Shown: positions 37,203 through 46,159 of the stretch, piece after piece
How positions within the stretch are numbered: the stretch's first letter is position 1
Layout: each line of letters begins with the position of its first letter
From: CAYJLW01 sp964370965
GTDB taxonomy: Bacteria; Actinomycetota; Acidimicrobiia; UBA2766
Direction of reading: 5' to 3'
Assembly (NCBI GenBank): GCA_964370965.1
Contig: CAYJLW010000017.1
Location: 1-58,467 of the forward strand
Length of the DNA: 58,467 bases
Notes under the pieces: generated by a model
What the model was told of the DNA's origin: nothing
Seen by the model: only the letters and a program-made list of their open reading frames with translations
Databases searched by the model: none
Position numbers and translations under genes: made by a program

Positions 37203-37691
37203 CTATCGGTAGTTCGTGAACTGGATGGGAATCGGGAGGTCGGCGTCCCGGATCGCCTGCATGACTGCCTGCAGCTCGTCCTTCTTCTTGCCCGTGACGC
37301 GGAGCTGGTCGCCCTGGATCTGCGCCTGGACCTTCAACTTCATGTCCTTGACGAGCTTGGCGATCTCACGGGCCCGGTCGCGGTCGATGCCCTGGTTGAG
37401 ACCGACCTCCTGGCGGTATCCCTTGCCCCCGGAGGGCTGTACGGTCCCGGGGGCGAGGACTTTCAGGGACACGGAGCGTTTCACGAGCTTCTCTGTGAGG
37501 ACCAGGTAGGCGGCCTCGAGGCGGGCCTCTGTCTCGCTCCTGATGGTGACGGAGTCCTCCCCGAGGTCGATCGCCGTGCCCGTGCCCTTGAAGTCGAAGC
37601 GGTTGGCGATCTCGCGGCGCGCCTGATCGACGGCGTTGCGCACCTCCTGCATGTCGACGACGGACACGACGTCGAATGACGGGTCAGGCAT
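37203..37691 (-). CDS. yajQ: YajQ family nucleotide-binding protein (DUF520)
   Basis: The 162-residue protein matches YajQ end to end: PSFDVVSVVDMQEVRNAV at the start, FDFKGT, the central VQPSGGKGYRQEV and the end QAVMQAIRDADLPIPIQF. YajQ proteins bind nucleotides, and in some bacteria cyclic di-GMP, as effectors. The start is ATG 37691. It is divergent from dedA with 88 bp between. Confidence 0.93.
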   Translation of the reverse strand: MPDPSFDVVSVVDMQEVRNAVDQARREIANRFDFKGTGTAIDLGEDSVTIRSETEARLEAAYLVLTEKLVKRSVSLKVLAPGTVQPSGGKGYRQEVGLNQGIDRDRAREIAKLVKDMKLKVQAQIQGDQLRVTGKKKDELQAVMQAIRDADLPIPIQFTNYR

Positions 37692-37779
37692 CCACTCCCT
37701 ACCTCTGTCGCGGGGCCCTATTCTGCGCCACGGGCGCCCCAGGGCGGGAATCCGCGACCACGACAGAGAAGATCCCTCC

Positions 37780-38493
37780 ATGCACATCTCCTCCATGCTG
37801 GCGCTCGGCGGCCTCGACCCGGAACGACTCATCGAGGCGGGCGGCCTCCTGCTCGTGGCCGCCGTCATCTTCGCCGAGTCCGGGCTCTTCTTCGGCTTCT
37901 TCCTCCCTGGGGACAGCCTGCTCTTCACCGCGGGCGTCTTCGCCGCGGCCGGGAAGTTCGGTCTCGACATCTGGACGCTCATACCCGTGCTCTTCGTCGC
38001 CGCCGTCGCCGGCGACAGCGTGGGGTACTGGTTCGGCGCCAAGGTCGGCCCCCGCCTGTTCCGGCGCGAGGACTCCCGGCTCTTCCACAAGGACCATCTC
38101 GCTCGCGCGGAGCGTTTCTACGAGAAGTACGGCGCGAAGACGATCCTCCTCGCCCGTTTCGTCCCCATCGTGCGCACGTTCGCCCCCATCGTGGCGGGTG
38201 TGGGTCGCATGCGCTACCGGACGTTCATCGCCTACAACTTCTCCGGGGGACTGCTGTGGGCCGCCGGTGTCACCCTGATCGGCTACTTCTTCGCCCAGGC
38301 CATCGGAGAGGACATCGAGAAGTACCTGCTCCCCATCGTGGCCGTGATCATCGTCCTGTCCGTGATCCCGCCCGCCGTGGAGGTGTACCGGGAGCGCAGG
38401 AAGCGGCGTCTCGGCGGGAGCGCCGACGGAGCTGCACCAGGCCGACCCGTCGAATCCGCCGAGGCCGACCTCGCGGTTCCCGCGGAGGGTTGA
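37780..38493 (+). CDS. DedA family membrane protein
   Basis: The 237-residue protein has about five membrane segments and the DedA signatures ESGLFFGFFLPGDSLLF near residue 30 and FVPIVRTFAPIVAGVGRM near residue 130, including the conserved Arg and Gly. DedA proteins act in lipid carrier recycling and membrane homeostasis. The charged C-terminal tail is cytoplasmic. A TATTCT box at 37719-37724 may be its -10. Confidence 0.92.
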   Translation: MHISSMLALGGLDPERLIEAGGLLLVAAVIFAESGLFFGFFLPGDSLLFTAGVFAAAGKFGLDIWTLIPVLFVAAVAGDSVGYWFGAKVGPRLFRREDSRLFHKDHLARAERFYEKYGAKTILLARFVPIVRTFAPIVAGVGRMRYRTFIAYNFSGGLLWAAGVTLIGYFFAQAIGEDIEKYLLPIVAVIIVLSVIPPAVEVYRERRKRRLGGSADGAAPGRPVESAEADLAVPAEG

Positions 38494-38533
38494 CGCACCG
38501 GGTGTCCCGCTCGTGGGGTGGTCGCCGGGCAAG

Positions 38534-38628
38534 TGGCGGAGGCGAAGGGGAATCGAACCCCCCGGGCGTCGTCGACGCCCCGCACGGTTTTGAAGACCGG
38601 GGAGCCCACCAGGCGCTCGCTCGCCTCC
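38534..38628 (-). tRNA. selC: tRNA-Sec (anticodon TCA)
   Basis: The 95-nt gene on the minus strand has an 8-bp acceptor stem (GGAGGCGA with TCGCCTCC), discriminator G and an encoded CCA. The anticodon loop carries TCA (anticodon bases 38591-38593) inside GGTCTTCAAAACC, followed by a long variable arm (GGGCGTCGTCGACGCCC) and a T arm with loop TTCGATT. Length, 8-bp acceptor, G73 and long variable arm all match bacterial selenocysteine tRNA. No selA, selB or selD is in the window. Confidence 0.93.
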
Positions 38629-38884
38629 GCCGGAGAGCGTAGGCCGCCCCGGACCTCGTCGCCGGATTCGGACCCGGGCGGGATCGTGAGCCGCGGAAAA
38701 GGGGTGCGCCCCGTTGTCCTCCGGTGGGGTGGGGAGGCAGAGGACAACGAGGCGCGCCGCAATAATGCCTCAAGAAGGGGCCGTTGTGACGAATTCGCTC
38801 AGCGAAGTTTCTCGCGCTGTGGGTGCGATTGTGGGCATGCGTGATTGCAGTCGTACGTCCGTGCCCCCGGGGCGGCCTCCGGGA

Positions 38885-38890
38885 TAGGGT
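38885..38890 (+). promoter_or_regulatory. Leaderless-type -10 box (TAGGGT)
   Basis: TAGGGT is followed by 8 nt and then the ATG at 38899. Confidence 0.4.
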
Positions 38891-38898
38891 CTTGGCCC

Positions 38899-39552
38899 AT
38901 GGACCCGCGAACTGTCGAAGAACTGCTCACCACGACCCGGGCTGTCCGCAAGCGGCTCGACCTCGACGCTCCCGTGCCCCGGGAGGTGATCGAGGACTGC
39001 CTCCGGGTCGCCGTCCAAGCTCCCACCGGGAGCAACCAGCAGAGCTGGAGATGGCTCGTCGTCACGGACGCCACTAAGCGCGCCGCTCTCGCTGACCTCT
39101 ACCGCCAGGGCTGGGAGGCGTACCGCCAGGACGCCCCCGAGCCCCGGGAGGGCGACCACCGCGCCGTTCGCCGCGAGGAGATCGTGAACAGCTCCGAGTA
39201 CCTGGCGAGGAACCTGGAGCGCGTCCCCGTCCACGTGATCCCCTGCATCCTGGGCCGTCTCGACGGCCTCCCGAACTTCGCCGCCGCCTCCCTCTACGGG
39301 TCGATCTTCCCGGCGGTGTGGTCCTTCCAGCTCGCCCTCCGTGGCCGTGGGCTCGGGTCCGTCCTCACGACTCTGCACCTCATGCACGAGTCGGAGGCGG
39401 CGGCCCTGCTCGGGATTCCGGGCACGGTCACGCAGGTCGGCCTCCTCCCTGTCGCCTACACGGTGGGGCAGGACTTCCGGCCCGCCGCGCGCCGACCGGC
39501 CCCGGAGATCACATACTGGGACGCCTGGAAGGGGTCCCAGGCGCGTTCCTGA
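38899..39552 (+). CDS. Nitroreductase family oxidoreductase
   Basis: The 217-residue FMN-dependent nitroreductase-like protein begins RTVEELLTTTRAVRKRLDLD, followed by APTGSNQQSWRWLVV (FMN contacts near residues 41-55) and the helix IFPAVWSFQLALRGRGLGSVLTT near residue 140. Substrate is unknown. The start is ATG 38899. It is divergent from the selenocysteine tRNA with about 270 bp between, in which I saw no further gene. Confidence 0.88.
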   Translation: MDPRTVEELLTTTRAVRKRLDLDAPVPREVIEDCLRVAVQAPTGSNQQSWRWLVVTDATKRAALADLYRQGWEAYRQDAPEPREGDHRAVRREEIVNSSEYLARNLERVPVHVIPCILGRLDGLPNFAAASLYGSIFPAVWSFQLALRGRGLGSVLTTLHLMHESEAAALLGIPGTVTQVGLLPVAYTVGQDFRPAARRPAPEITYWDAWKGSQARS

Positions 39553-39722
39553 TCGCGAGACACCCCGCACGGGGGAGGCGGTGATCAGGCGCCTAGATCC
39601 GAAGTGGTGGACGGTGTGTGCCGTCCAGCCATGCCTCCGCGGCAGGAACGCACCGTGGGTGCCGCCTCCCCTGCGCGGGATGCCCAGTCGCCGTAACCCA
39701 TTTCCCGGCTGGGGGGAAGGCG

Positions 39723-39738
39723 GCGGGCGCGCGCCCGC
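39723..39738. repeat. 16-bp perfect palindrome
   Basis: GCGGGCGCGCGCCCGC lies 11 bp upstream of a TATGCT box (39750-39755), which is followed by AGGAGGGGG and the small membrane protein gene. It could be an operator, but GC-rich DNA makes such palindromes fairly easy to find. Confidence 0.3.
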
Positions 39739-39790
39739 GGGGAGCCTGTTATGCTCGCCATTCGTTCCCGGAGTACCTCAGGAGGGGGCC

Positions 39791-39874
39791 GTGAAGAAGC
39801 TGCTCGTGCTCGTGATTCTCGCCGTGCTCGGTGTGCTCGCCGCCAGAGTCGTCAAGGCTCGCCAGTCCTACTGA
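39791..39874 (+). CDS. 27-residue membrane miniprotein
   Basis: A GTG start right after AGGAGGGGG encodes MKKLLVLVILAVLGVLAARV followed by VKARQSY, a single membrane helix with basic ends. The strong ribosome-binding site and a TATGCT box about 40 nt upstream support expression. It resembles the N-terminus of small actinobacterial DLW-39-type membrane proteins but lacks their characteristic tail. Its function is unknown. Confidence 0.6.
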   Translation: MKKLLVLVILAVLGVLAARVVKARQSY

Positions 39875-39879
39875 GACAC

Positions 39880-39904
39880 CTCAGCCGCGCGACTGCCGGC
39901 TGAG
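39880..39904. terminator. Possible bidirectional hairpin terminator
   Basis: CTCAGCC and GGCTGAG form a 7-bp stem at the convergent ends of the miniprotein gene and the HAD phosphatase. There is no T tract. Confidence 0.3.
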
Positions 39905-40804
39905 AAGCTGCTGGCTGGTCGAGAGGGCCGTCGCCCCCAAGCTACGGGCGGCGGCCCGAGCGCGTTCGGGGAGGCCGTTTCGCGGGCGGATGAGCCGGAG
40001 CGAGACGAGGACCCGCTCCAGGCCGGGTACCTCGTGGTGGCGGGAACGCCACCACCAGAGCGCACCGCCTGTGGCGACGACGGCGAGTCCGACGCCGGCG
40101 GCGACGTCCGGGGGCGGCGTCGGGATGCGTTCGCGCAGAGCCATCGGGCGCCGGAAGTCCAGGATCGTCCAGCCCCGTTCCTCCGCGATCCGGCGGAGGT
40201 CGCGGTCGGGGTTGACGGCGACGGAGTGTCCCACCGTCTCGAGCATGGGGACGTCGGTGACCGAGTCGCTGTAGGCGTAGGAGGCGCTCAGGTCGATGCC
40301 TTGGCGCTGGGCGATCTCCCGGATGGCCTCCCCCTTGTGGGGTCCGTATGCATAGAACTCGAGGCGCCCCGTGTAGCGGCCTTCGAGGATCTCCGCTCTC
40401 GTGGACACGACGTCGTCGGCCCCCACGAGGCGAGCGAGCGGGGCGACGACCTCCTCGGGTGAGGAGGAGACGATGAACACCTTGCGACCTGCGTTGTGGT
40501 GCTCGTGGATGAGGTCGATGGCCTCGGCGTAGACCATCGGGGTGACGATCGTCTCCACGGTCTCGTCGATGAGGGCGACGAGGCGGTCACGGTCCCATCC
40601 CTTCGTGAGGGACAGGAGGCCCTCCCTCGCCTTCTCCATGCGGTTCTCGTCGGCGCCGAGGAAGACGAACACGAGTTGGCCCCAGAGCCCCCGGAGAAGA
40701 GCGCCGGCGTTGATGAAACCCTCCCGGTACAGGGGCCGGCCGAGAGCGATGACGCTCGAGTGCGAGATCACGGTCTTGTCGAGGTCGAAGAACGCCGCTT
40801 CCAT
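39881..40804 (-). CDS. HAD-IB family phosphatase with C-terminal membrane anchor (Rv3661-like)
   Basis: The 307-residue protein has HAD motifs FFDLDKT (residues 5-11), SSSP (about 114), a Lys in GPHKGEAI and YSDSVTDVPMLE (about 175-186) with metal-binding Asp residues. A single hydrophobic segment (AAGVGLAVVATGGALWWW) near residue 240 suggests a membrane anchor. A SerB-like HAD protein next to the Tad genes is the arrangement of Rv3661/Rv3660c in Mycobacterium tuberculosis. The ATG at 40804 follows a TACAAT box by 7 nt. It is paralogous to the gene at 47722. Confidence 0.87.
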   Translation of the reverse strand: MEAAFFDLDKTVISHSSVIALGRPLYREGFINAGALLRGLWGQLVFVFLGADENRMEKAREGLLSLTKGWDRDRLVALIDETVETIVTPMVYAEAIDLIHEHHNAGRKVFIVSSSPEEVVAPLARLVGADDVVSTRAEILEGRYTGRLEFYAYGPHKGEAIREIAQRQGIDLSASYAYSDSVTDVPMLETVGHSVAVNPDRDLRRIAEERGWTILDFRRPMALRERIPTPPPDVAAGVGLAVVATGGALWWWRSRHHEVPGLERVLVSLRLIRPRNGLPERARAAARSLGATALSTSQQLLSRQSRG

Positions 40805-40811
40805 GCGGCCG

Positions 40812-40817
40812 ATTGTA
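40812..40817 (-). promoter_or_regulatory. Leaderless-type -10 box (TACAAT)
   Basis: On the minus strand TACAAT is followed by CGGCCGC and then ATG of the HAD gene. Confidence 0.5.
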
Positions 40818-40867
40818 CGAACCCCTTGCGCTCGCCGCTCGACCTCCGATATAGTCACAGGCATACA

Positions 40868-40915
40868 GAGGCATCACGAGGTAGCACTATGCAGCGTGAG
40901 GCAACACGAGGGAGC
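40868..40915. repeat. Pair of 18-bp direct repeats in the HAD/Tad divergent promoter
   Basis: GAGGCATCACGAGGTAGC at 40868-40885 and GAGGCAACACGAGGGAGC at 40898-40915 match at 16 of 18 positions and start 30 bp apart, close to three helical turns. They lie between the divergent HAD phosphatase and cpaE-like genes and could be tandem operator sites. Confidence 0.5.
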
Positions 40916-41038
40916 TGACACGACAGTTCCGCCTCACGAACGGGCCCTTCGATGCCCCGAACTTCCCCCGACAGCTCCATCGCCCAGCGCCGGCGGCAGT
41001 CGCCGTATTCGCGCCGGCCTTCTGTCCGGGGAGGACCC

Positions 41039-42055
41039 GTGCTCACAGTCGTTGTCGCCGTTGCCGACGACCAGCGCGCCGCCCGCGTCGAGGATGTCCT
41101 CGCGGCGGTCCCGGGGGTGCGCGTCGCCGGCCGGCACGAGCCCCCGGGGCGCTGGCTCCCGGCCGATCTCGCCGTCGTCGACTCCGACGTCGTGGCGCCC
41201 TATCCCCGGCTCTACTGCGGGCCCGGACCCTGCCCTGCCGGGGCTGTGCCGATGCCCGAGGGCGCCCGACCCGACGTCCTGCGCCCCCTCCTCGAGGCCG
41301 CCGTTGCCGTGGAGACCACGGGCGCGCCTCGGGCGGGGCGCACGCTCGCCTTCTGGTCCGCCAAGGGCGGCGAGGGCGTCACGACGCTGGCCCTGAATGT
41401 CGCCGCCGCGGCGGTCGAGCACGGGCTCCGGGTGGTCTACGTGGATGCCGACGAGCGATATGGCGACGGTGCCTGCTGGTTCGGGTACGGAGAAGAGACC
41501 GCCGACGAGCGGGGGGCCCGACCCCTGACCCATCCCTGCGGTCTCCGTGGGGTGGTCGCCCGGCCCGACACCCCCGTGGGCGAGTTGGTGAAATCCGCAT
41601 CTGCGGGGTTCGACGTCACCGTCGTCGACCTCCCCAGTGCCCTGCCCCCGGCCGAGGTCGCCGCCGACGTGTTCACCCTCGTCGTGGGCTGCGAGTTCCC
41701 GGCGCTGCGCCGCGCCCGCGGGGTGATCGAGGGTCTCGTTCCCGTGGGAGCCGAGCTCAACGTGGCCGCCCGGACCCGCCGGGGGGCCGAGCTCACGGTC
41801 GAGGACGTCGACACCGTGCTCGGGGTCTCCGCCGCCGCGGTGCTCGAGGACGAACCCGGCCTCACGGCGTGGGGCGACCGGGGCGCCTTCGCCTACGGCC
41901 TGAAACGGAGCCGTTGGGCCAGGGAGGTGCGTGCCTACGCGACGATCCTCTGCGCCGACCTGGTCCCCGAAGAGGGCGGGCCCACCACGCCCGACGACCC
42001 TGCCGGCGCCGACAGCATCGGCCAACTCGCCCAGCGTCTCCGGGGGCGGCTGTGA
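41039..42055 (+). CDS. CpaE/TadZ-like (Ssd) ParA-family protein
   Basis: The 338-residue protein has an N-terminal receiver-like domain and a MinD/ParA-type ATPase with deviant P-loop FWSAKGGEGVTTLALN (about 103-118) and VVYVDADERYGDGA after it. TadZ/CpaE places the Tad secretion apparatus at the cell pole or septum; the mycobacterial homolog is called Ssd. GTG 41039 follows GGGGAGG. It is the first gene of the pilus operon and overlaps cpaF. Confidence 0.85.
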   Translation: MLTVVVAVADDQRAARVEDVLAAVPGVRVAGRHEPPGRWLPADLAVVDSDVVAPYPRLYCGPGPCPAGAVPMPEGARPDVLRPLLEAAVAVETTGAPRAGRTLAFWSAKGGEGVTTLALNVAAAAVEHGLRVVYVDADERYGDGACWFGYGEETADERGARPLTHPCGLRGVVARPDTPVGELVKSASAGFDVTVVDLPSALPPAEVAADVFTLVVGCEFPALRRARGVIEGLVPVGAELNVAARTRRGAELTVEDVDTVLGVSAAAVLEDEPGLTAWGDRGAFAYGLKRSRWAREVRAYATILCADLVPEEGGPTTPDDPAGADSIGQLAQRLRGRL

Positions 42056-43167
42056 GCGACGCCGCCCTCTCCGCCACCGTGCGGCGCCGTCTTCTCGACG
42101 GCGACGGCGACGGCCTGCCGCTGCGCCGGCGGATCGCCAAGATCGCCGCGGAGGAGGCCTGCGCGGGTCCCGCGGAGATGGGCCGGCTCGTCGACGAGCT
42201 CGCCGCCAGTCTCGCCGGACTCGGCGTCCTCGAACCCCTCCTCGCCGACCCGGGCGTCGCCGAGATCATGGTGAACGGCCCCGACGCCGTCTTCGTCGAA
42301 CGCGACGGCCGCCTGGAGCGCACCGACATCAGGTTCCCCTCCGAGGAATCCGTCCGCCGGCTCATCGAGCGGGTCACCGGCCCCCTCGGCCTGCGCGTCG
42401 ACGAGAGCTCGCCCATGGTCGACGCCCGCCTCCCCGACGGCTCCCGCTTCAACGCCGTCATCCCGCCCCTGGCGCGCTGCGGTCCCTGCTGCAACATCCG
42501 CCGGTTCGTCCTGCGCCAACTCAGCTTCGACGACCTCGTCCGTCGTGGTTCTCTCTCCGCGGGCCAAGCGGCCTTCCTCGGCCGCGCGGTCCGTGAGCGG
42601 CGCTCGATCCTCGTGTCCGGGGCGACGTCCAGTGGCAAGACCACGTTTCTCAACGTGCTCTCCAGCGCCATCTCGGGGCACGAGCGCCTCATCACGATCG
42701 AGGACTCCGCCGAGTTGCGCCTCGTGCAGCCCCACGTGGTCTCCCTGGAAGCCCGGCCCGCCGGAGTCGAGGGCACGGGCGCTGTCACCCTGCGCGACCT
42801 CGTCCGCAACGCTCTGCGGATGCGCCCCGACCGCATCATCGTCGGCGAGGTCCGGGGTCCCGAGGCCATCGACATGCTGGCCGCCATGAACACCGGCCAC
42901 GACGGCTCCCTGAGCACGTTGCACGCCAGCTCACCGGCCGACGCCCTCGCCCGTCTCGAGGTCATGCTGATGATGGGCGAATTCGGCCTCCCCCTCGGCG
43001 CTCTCCGCCGTCAGATCGCCTCCGCCATCGACGTTGTGGTGCAACTCGAACGGACGGCCGGCGGCGTCCGTCGGGTGGCCGCCATAGCGCGTGTGGGCGA
43101 TGCGTCCGAGGGCGGCATCGACATCCTCGACGTCGGTGGCGCCCTCTCCCAGGGGAGCACGCCTTGA
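42052..43167 (+). CDS. tadA: CpaF/TadA secretion ATPase
   Basis: The 371-residue ATPase powers Flp pilus assembly at the inner face of the membrane. It has Walker A GATSSGKT (190-197), the Asp-box ITIEDSAELRL, Walker B RPDRIIVGEVRGPEA and a His-box TGHDGSLSTLHASS. The N-terminal DPGVAEIMVNGPDAVFVERDG is typical of CpaF. GTG 42052 overlaps the cpaE-like stop. Confidence 0.93.
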   Translation: MSDAALSATVRRRLLDGDGDGLPLRRRIAKIAAEEACAGPAEMGRLVDELAASLAGLGVLEPLLADPGVAEIMVNGPDAVFVERDGRLERTDIRFPSEESVRRLIERVTGPLGLRVDESSPMVDARLPDGSRFNAVIPPLARCGPCCNIRRFVLRQLSFDDLVRRGSLSAGQAAFLGRAVRERRSILVSGATSSGKTTFLNVLSSAISGHERLITIEDSAELRLVQPHVVSLEARPAGVEGTGAVTLRDLVRNALRMRPDRIIVGEVRGPEAIDMLAAMNTGHDGSLSTLHASSPADALARLEVMLMMGEFGLPLGALRRQIASAIDVVVQLERTAGGVRRVAAIARVGDASEGGIDILDVGGALSQGSTP

Positions 43168-44720
43168 CGGGCTCGCTCGCCTCCGTGCGACTCCCGCGAT
43201 CCCAGGCGGCCTCCCGCCGCCCGGGCGGCGGGCCGGCGGTTCCCGCTGCCGCGGCCGCCGTCGCCCGGGCCGTCTGGGCCGGGCCGCTGTCGGCGCGCCT
43301 GGCGGGGGCGTGCGCCCTCGCCGTCCTTGCCGGTGTCGTGGTCGGCCCCGCCGCGGCGGCCGCCGCCGGCGCGATCCTCTTCCTGGGTCCCGGTGTCGCC
43401 CTGCGGGTGCGCCAAGACCGGCGCCGCCGCGCCTTCGAAGCCCAACTTGTCACGCTCATAGAGCTTCTCGCCCGGCGCCTCGGAGCTGGTGCCAGCCTCA
43501 GGCAGGCCCTCGGGGCGGCCGCCGCCGTCCCGGAGCCCACCGGAGCGCTGCTGCGGGACTGCCGTGACTCCATGGAGCTCGGGGAGGCGCCCGTGGAGGC
43601 GGTCGCAGCGCTCGCGGTCGCCACCGCCAGTCCCCTCTACGAACTCCTCGGCGTGTCCCTCGCTCTCCACGAGCGCAGCGGCGGCGACGTCGTGGCCACG
43701 CTGCGTCGTCTCGCCGGCATCGTCCGCGACAGGCGGGCCGCCGAGCTCGAAGTCCGATCCGTCACCTCCCAGGGCAGGCTCTCGGGCCTTGTCGTCGGGC
43801 TCGCACCGCTGGCGATGTCCTTCGTCGTGAAGGGCGCGGGGGACGCTCACCTCCCCGCATGGTTGTCGGCTGCGGTCGAGCTCGTCGGGTGGTCGCTCGT
43901 GGCCGTGGGCGTCTGGCTGATCTGGAGGATCAGCGACCCAGAACGGCTGCTGGTGCCCGCCCGCGGCGGCGCGCCCCGCGGCGAGCGGCCACCTCCCCGG
44001 CTGCTCGTCGCGGCAGGCCGCCGCATCCCGCGCCGCCTTGCCGGAACCGACCGCAGCCGGCGACTGCTGACAGCGCGCGGCGTGGCGAGACCCGACCCGG
44101 AACGGCTGGCGGCGGTGGGGGGGTTCCGTGTCCTGTCCGGGGCTCTCGGCTTCTTCGTGCCCCTCTGCCTGTGGCGCTCGCCTGCCGGGATCGCTGCCGC
44201 GGTGTGCGGGGCGGCGGCAGGGTGGCTGTGCGTGGAGTGGTCCTGGGCGCGAGAGGCGGCCGACGCCCGGGCGGGAATCGAGTCCGAGCTGGCCCAGGCG
44301 TGCGACATGCTCGCCCTCGCCCTGGGCGCAGGCCTCAACCTGCACCGGGCCGTCGCCCGGGTCGGCGACCTCCTGGGCGGTCCCCTCGGCCGGCGCCTCC
44401 GGCGGGCGAGAGACGCCGTCGCTTGGGGCGAGGCCGAGGAGGCCGCGCTCGGCGCCGTCGCCGACGGTGCCGGTTCCGACGACCTCACCGAGGTGGTGGC
44501 CACCCTGTTGGAGGCACGGCGTCGTGGCGGGGCGCTGGCCGGGGTGCTCGACGACCTTGCCGCTGACATGCGCCGCCGCGAGCACCTGCGTCGGGACGCG
44601 GCTGCCCGCCGCCTCCCCGTGAAGATCCTGTTCCCGCTCGTCCTCCTCGTCCTCCCCGCGTTCGTGCTCCTCACCGTCGTGCCCCTCGCCGGGGCCGTCC
44701 TCGCCGGATTCGCCCGGTGA
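43164..44720 (+). CDS. Fused TadB-TadC type II secretion F-domain protein
   Basis: The 518-residue membrane protein contains two successive T2SSF domains. The first has LIELLARRLGAGASLRQAL near residue 95 and the second has ACDMLALALGAGLNLHRAV near residue 385. Each is followed by membrane helices. Most loci encode TadB and TadC separately, so this is a fusion forming the platform on which the TadA ATPase acts. It starts at TTG 43164, overlapping the tadA stop in TTGA. Confidence 0.87.
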   Translation: MTGSLASVRLPRSQAASRRPGGGPAVPAAAAAVARAVWAGPLSARLAGACALAVLAGVVVGPAAAAAAGAILFLGPGVALRVRQDRRRRAFEAQLVTLIELLARRLGAGASLRQALGAAAAVPEPTGALLRDCRDSMELGEAPVEAVAALAVATASPLYELLGVSLALHERSGGDVVATLRRLAGIVRDRRAAELEVRSVTSQGRLSGLVVGLAPLAMSFVVKGAGDAHLPAWLSAAVELVGWSLVAVGVWLIWRISDPERLLVPARGGAPRGERPPPRLLVAAGRRIPRRLAGTDRSRRLLTARGVARPDPERLAAVGGFRVLSGALGFFVPLCLWRSPAGIAAAVCGAAAGWLCVEWSWAREAADARAGIESELAQACDMLALALGAGLNLHRAVARVGDLLGGPLGRRLRRARDAVAWGEAEEAALGAVADGAGSDDLTEVVATLLEARRRGGALAGVLDDLAADMRRREHLRRDAAARRLPVKILFPLVLLVLPAFVLLTVVPLAGAVLAGFAR

Positions 44721-44855
44721 CCTCCTCCGCCACGGAGGTGGCCACGCGCAGGCGCCGGCAATCCGAAGCCCCGACCACGCGGCGTCTGAGGTCCGGTACC
44801 GCCCCGAGTTCGTCCGCTGCTTCCCCCAGACCAGTCCCTCTATCCGGAGGCCGAG

Positions 44856-45068
44856 ATGCTGAACCCGTTCGTGAGCGAGCCGCGCACCCCCGAGGAACTC
44901 GCGGCGTGGGCATCGAGAGACGACGCCGGCCAGACCACACCGGAGTACGCCCTCGTCGTGGCCGTGGCCGGTCTCATCGCTGTCGCCGTCATGGCCGTGG
45001 CACCCGGCCAGATCGTCCAGCTCTTCGGGAAGATGATCAAGTTCATCCTGGAACGCCTGCCCGGGTGA
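44856..45068 (+). CDS. Small Flp-type pilin (DUF4244-like)
   Basis: The 70-residue protein has a short polar N-terminus, then DDAGQTTPEYALVVAVAGLIAVAVMAV. This resembles a prepilin cleavage region with the conserved Glu five residues into the mature hydrophobic helix. It sits where Rv3656c (DUF4244) lies in Mycobacterium and is the likely major pilus subunit. No prepilin peptidase gene is in the window. Confidence 0.8.
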   Translation: MLNPFVSEPRTPEELAAWASRDDAGQTTPEYALVVAVAGLIAVAVMAVAPGQIVQLFGKMIKFILERLPG

Positions 45069-45190
45069 GACGCCCCTCCCGCCTTCCCCGGCAACCCGTG
45101 ACGCCGTCGGCGCCCCGCGCCCCCTGCCCGCGCGCCCCCCGGGGGCCGGCCCCCGGCGAGGTACTGCGTCTACGCCCCCGGTTTGGCGGG

Positions 45191-45200
45191 NNNNNNNNNN
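45191..45200. other. Assembly gap (10 N)
   Basis: Ten N bases mark a join of unknown true length. The 280-nt stretch from 45069 to 45348 around it holds no believable gene. It probably contained the 5' end of the tadE-like gene. Confidence 0.95.
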
Positions 45201-45282
45201 GACCCTCCCCCCGGCGGACGCGCCGGCCATTACCGCCGCGCTCGCGTCCCCCGCCCCGCCGGCCCCCCCCGCCCCCCCCAAA

Positions 45283-45719
<437 letters not shown>

Positions 45720-45723
<4 letters not shown>

Positions 45724-46118
45724 CAATCGTGGCGGGCCCGGGCCGGCACCCGTCGCCTTCCCCCGGTGGCGGGGACGACCGGGGGGTGGCGACACTGCTC
45801 TTCGTGGGCGTCGTGTCCGTCGCCCTGGTGGCGGCGATGGCGGTCGCCGACGCCGGTGTCGTGCTGGCGGGCCGGGCCCGGGTCTCCGCCGCCGCCGATG
45901 CCGCCGCCCTGGCCGCGGCGCTCGCCCTCGTCGACGGCACGGGTGAGGCCGGGGCCGCTGCCGCCGAGGCGGCCCGCCGCAACGGCGGCGAAGTCGTGGG
46001 GCGGGCGGTGCTCGACCCGGGGGCCGCCACCGTCGAGGTCCGGGTCCGCATGAGGGTGCGGGCCCACCTCCTGGGTACGCACACGATCACGGCGCGAGCC
46101 AAAGCGGCCCTCGGCTGA
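45720..46118 (+). CDS. TadE/TadG-like protein (Rv3654c type)
   Basis: The 132-residue protein has one membrane segment, RGVATLLFVGVVSVALVAAMAVADAG, then RARVSAAADAAALAAALA, the pattern of the Rv3654c family that ends Tad loci in actinobacteria. The GTG start at 45720 overlaps the tadE-like stop. It is probably an envelope pseudopilin-like component. Confidence 0.8.
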
Positions 46119-46159
46119 GGTTCTGCCGGGGCGGTCGCCGCGGCGCACCCGAGGGAGTC

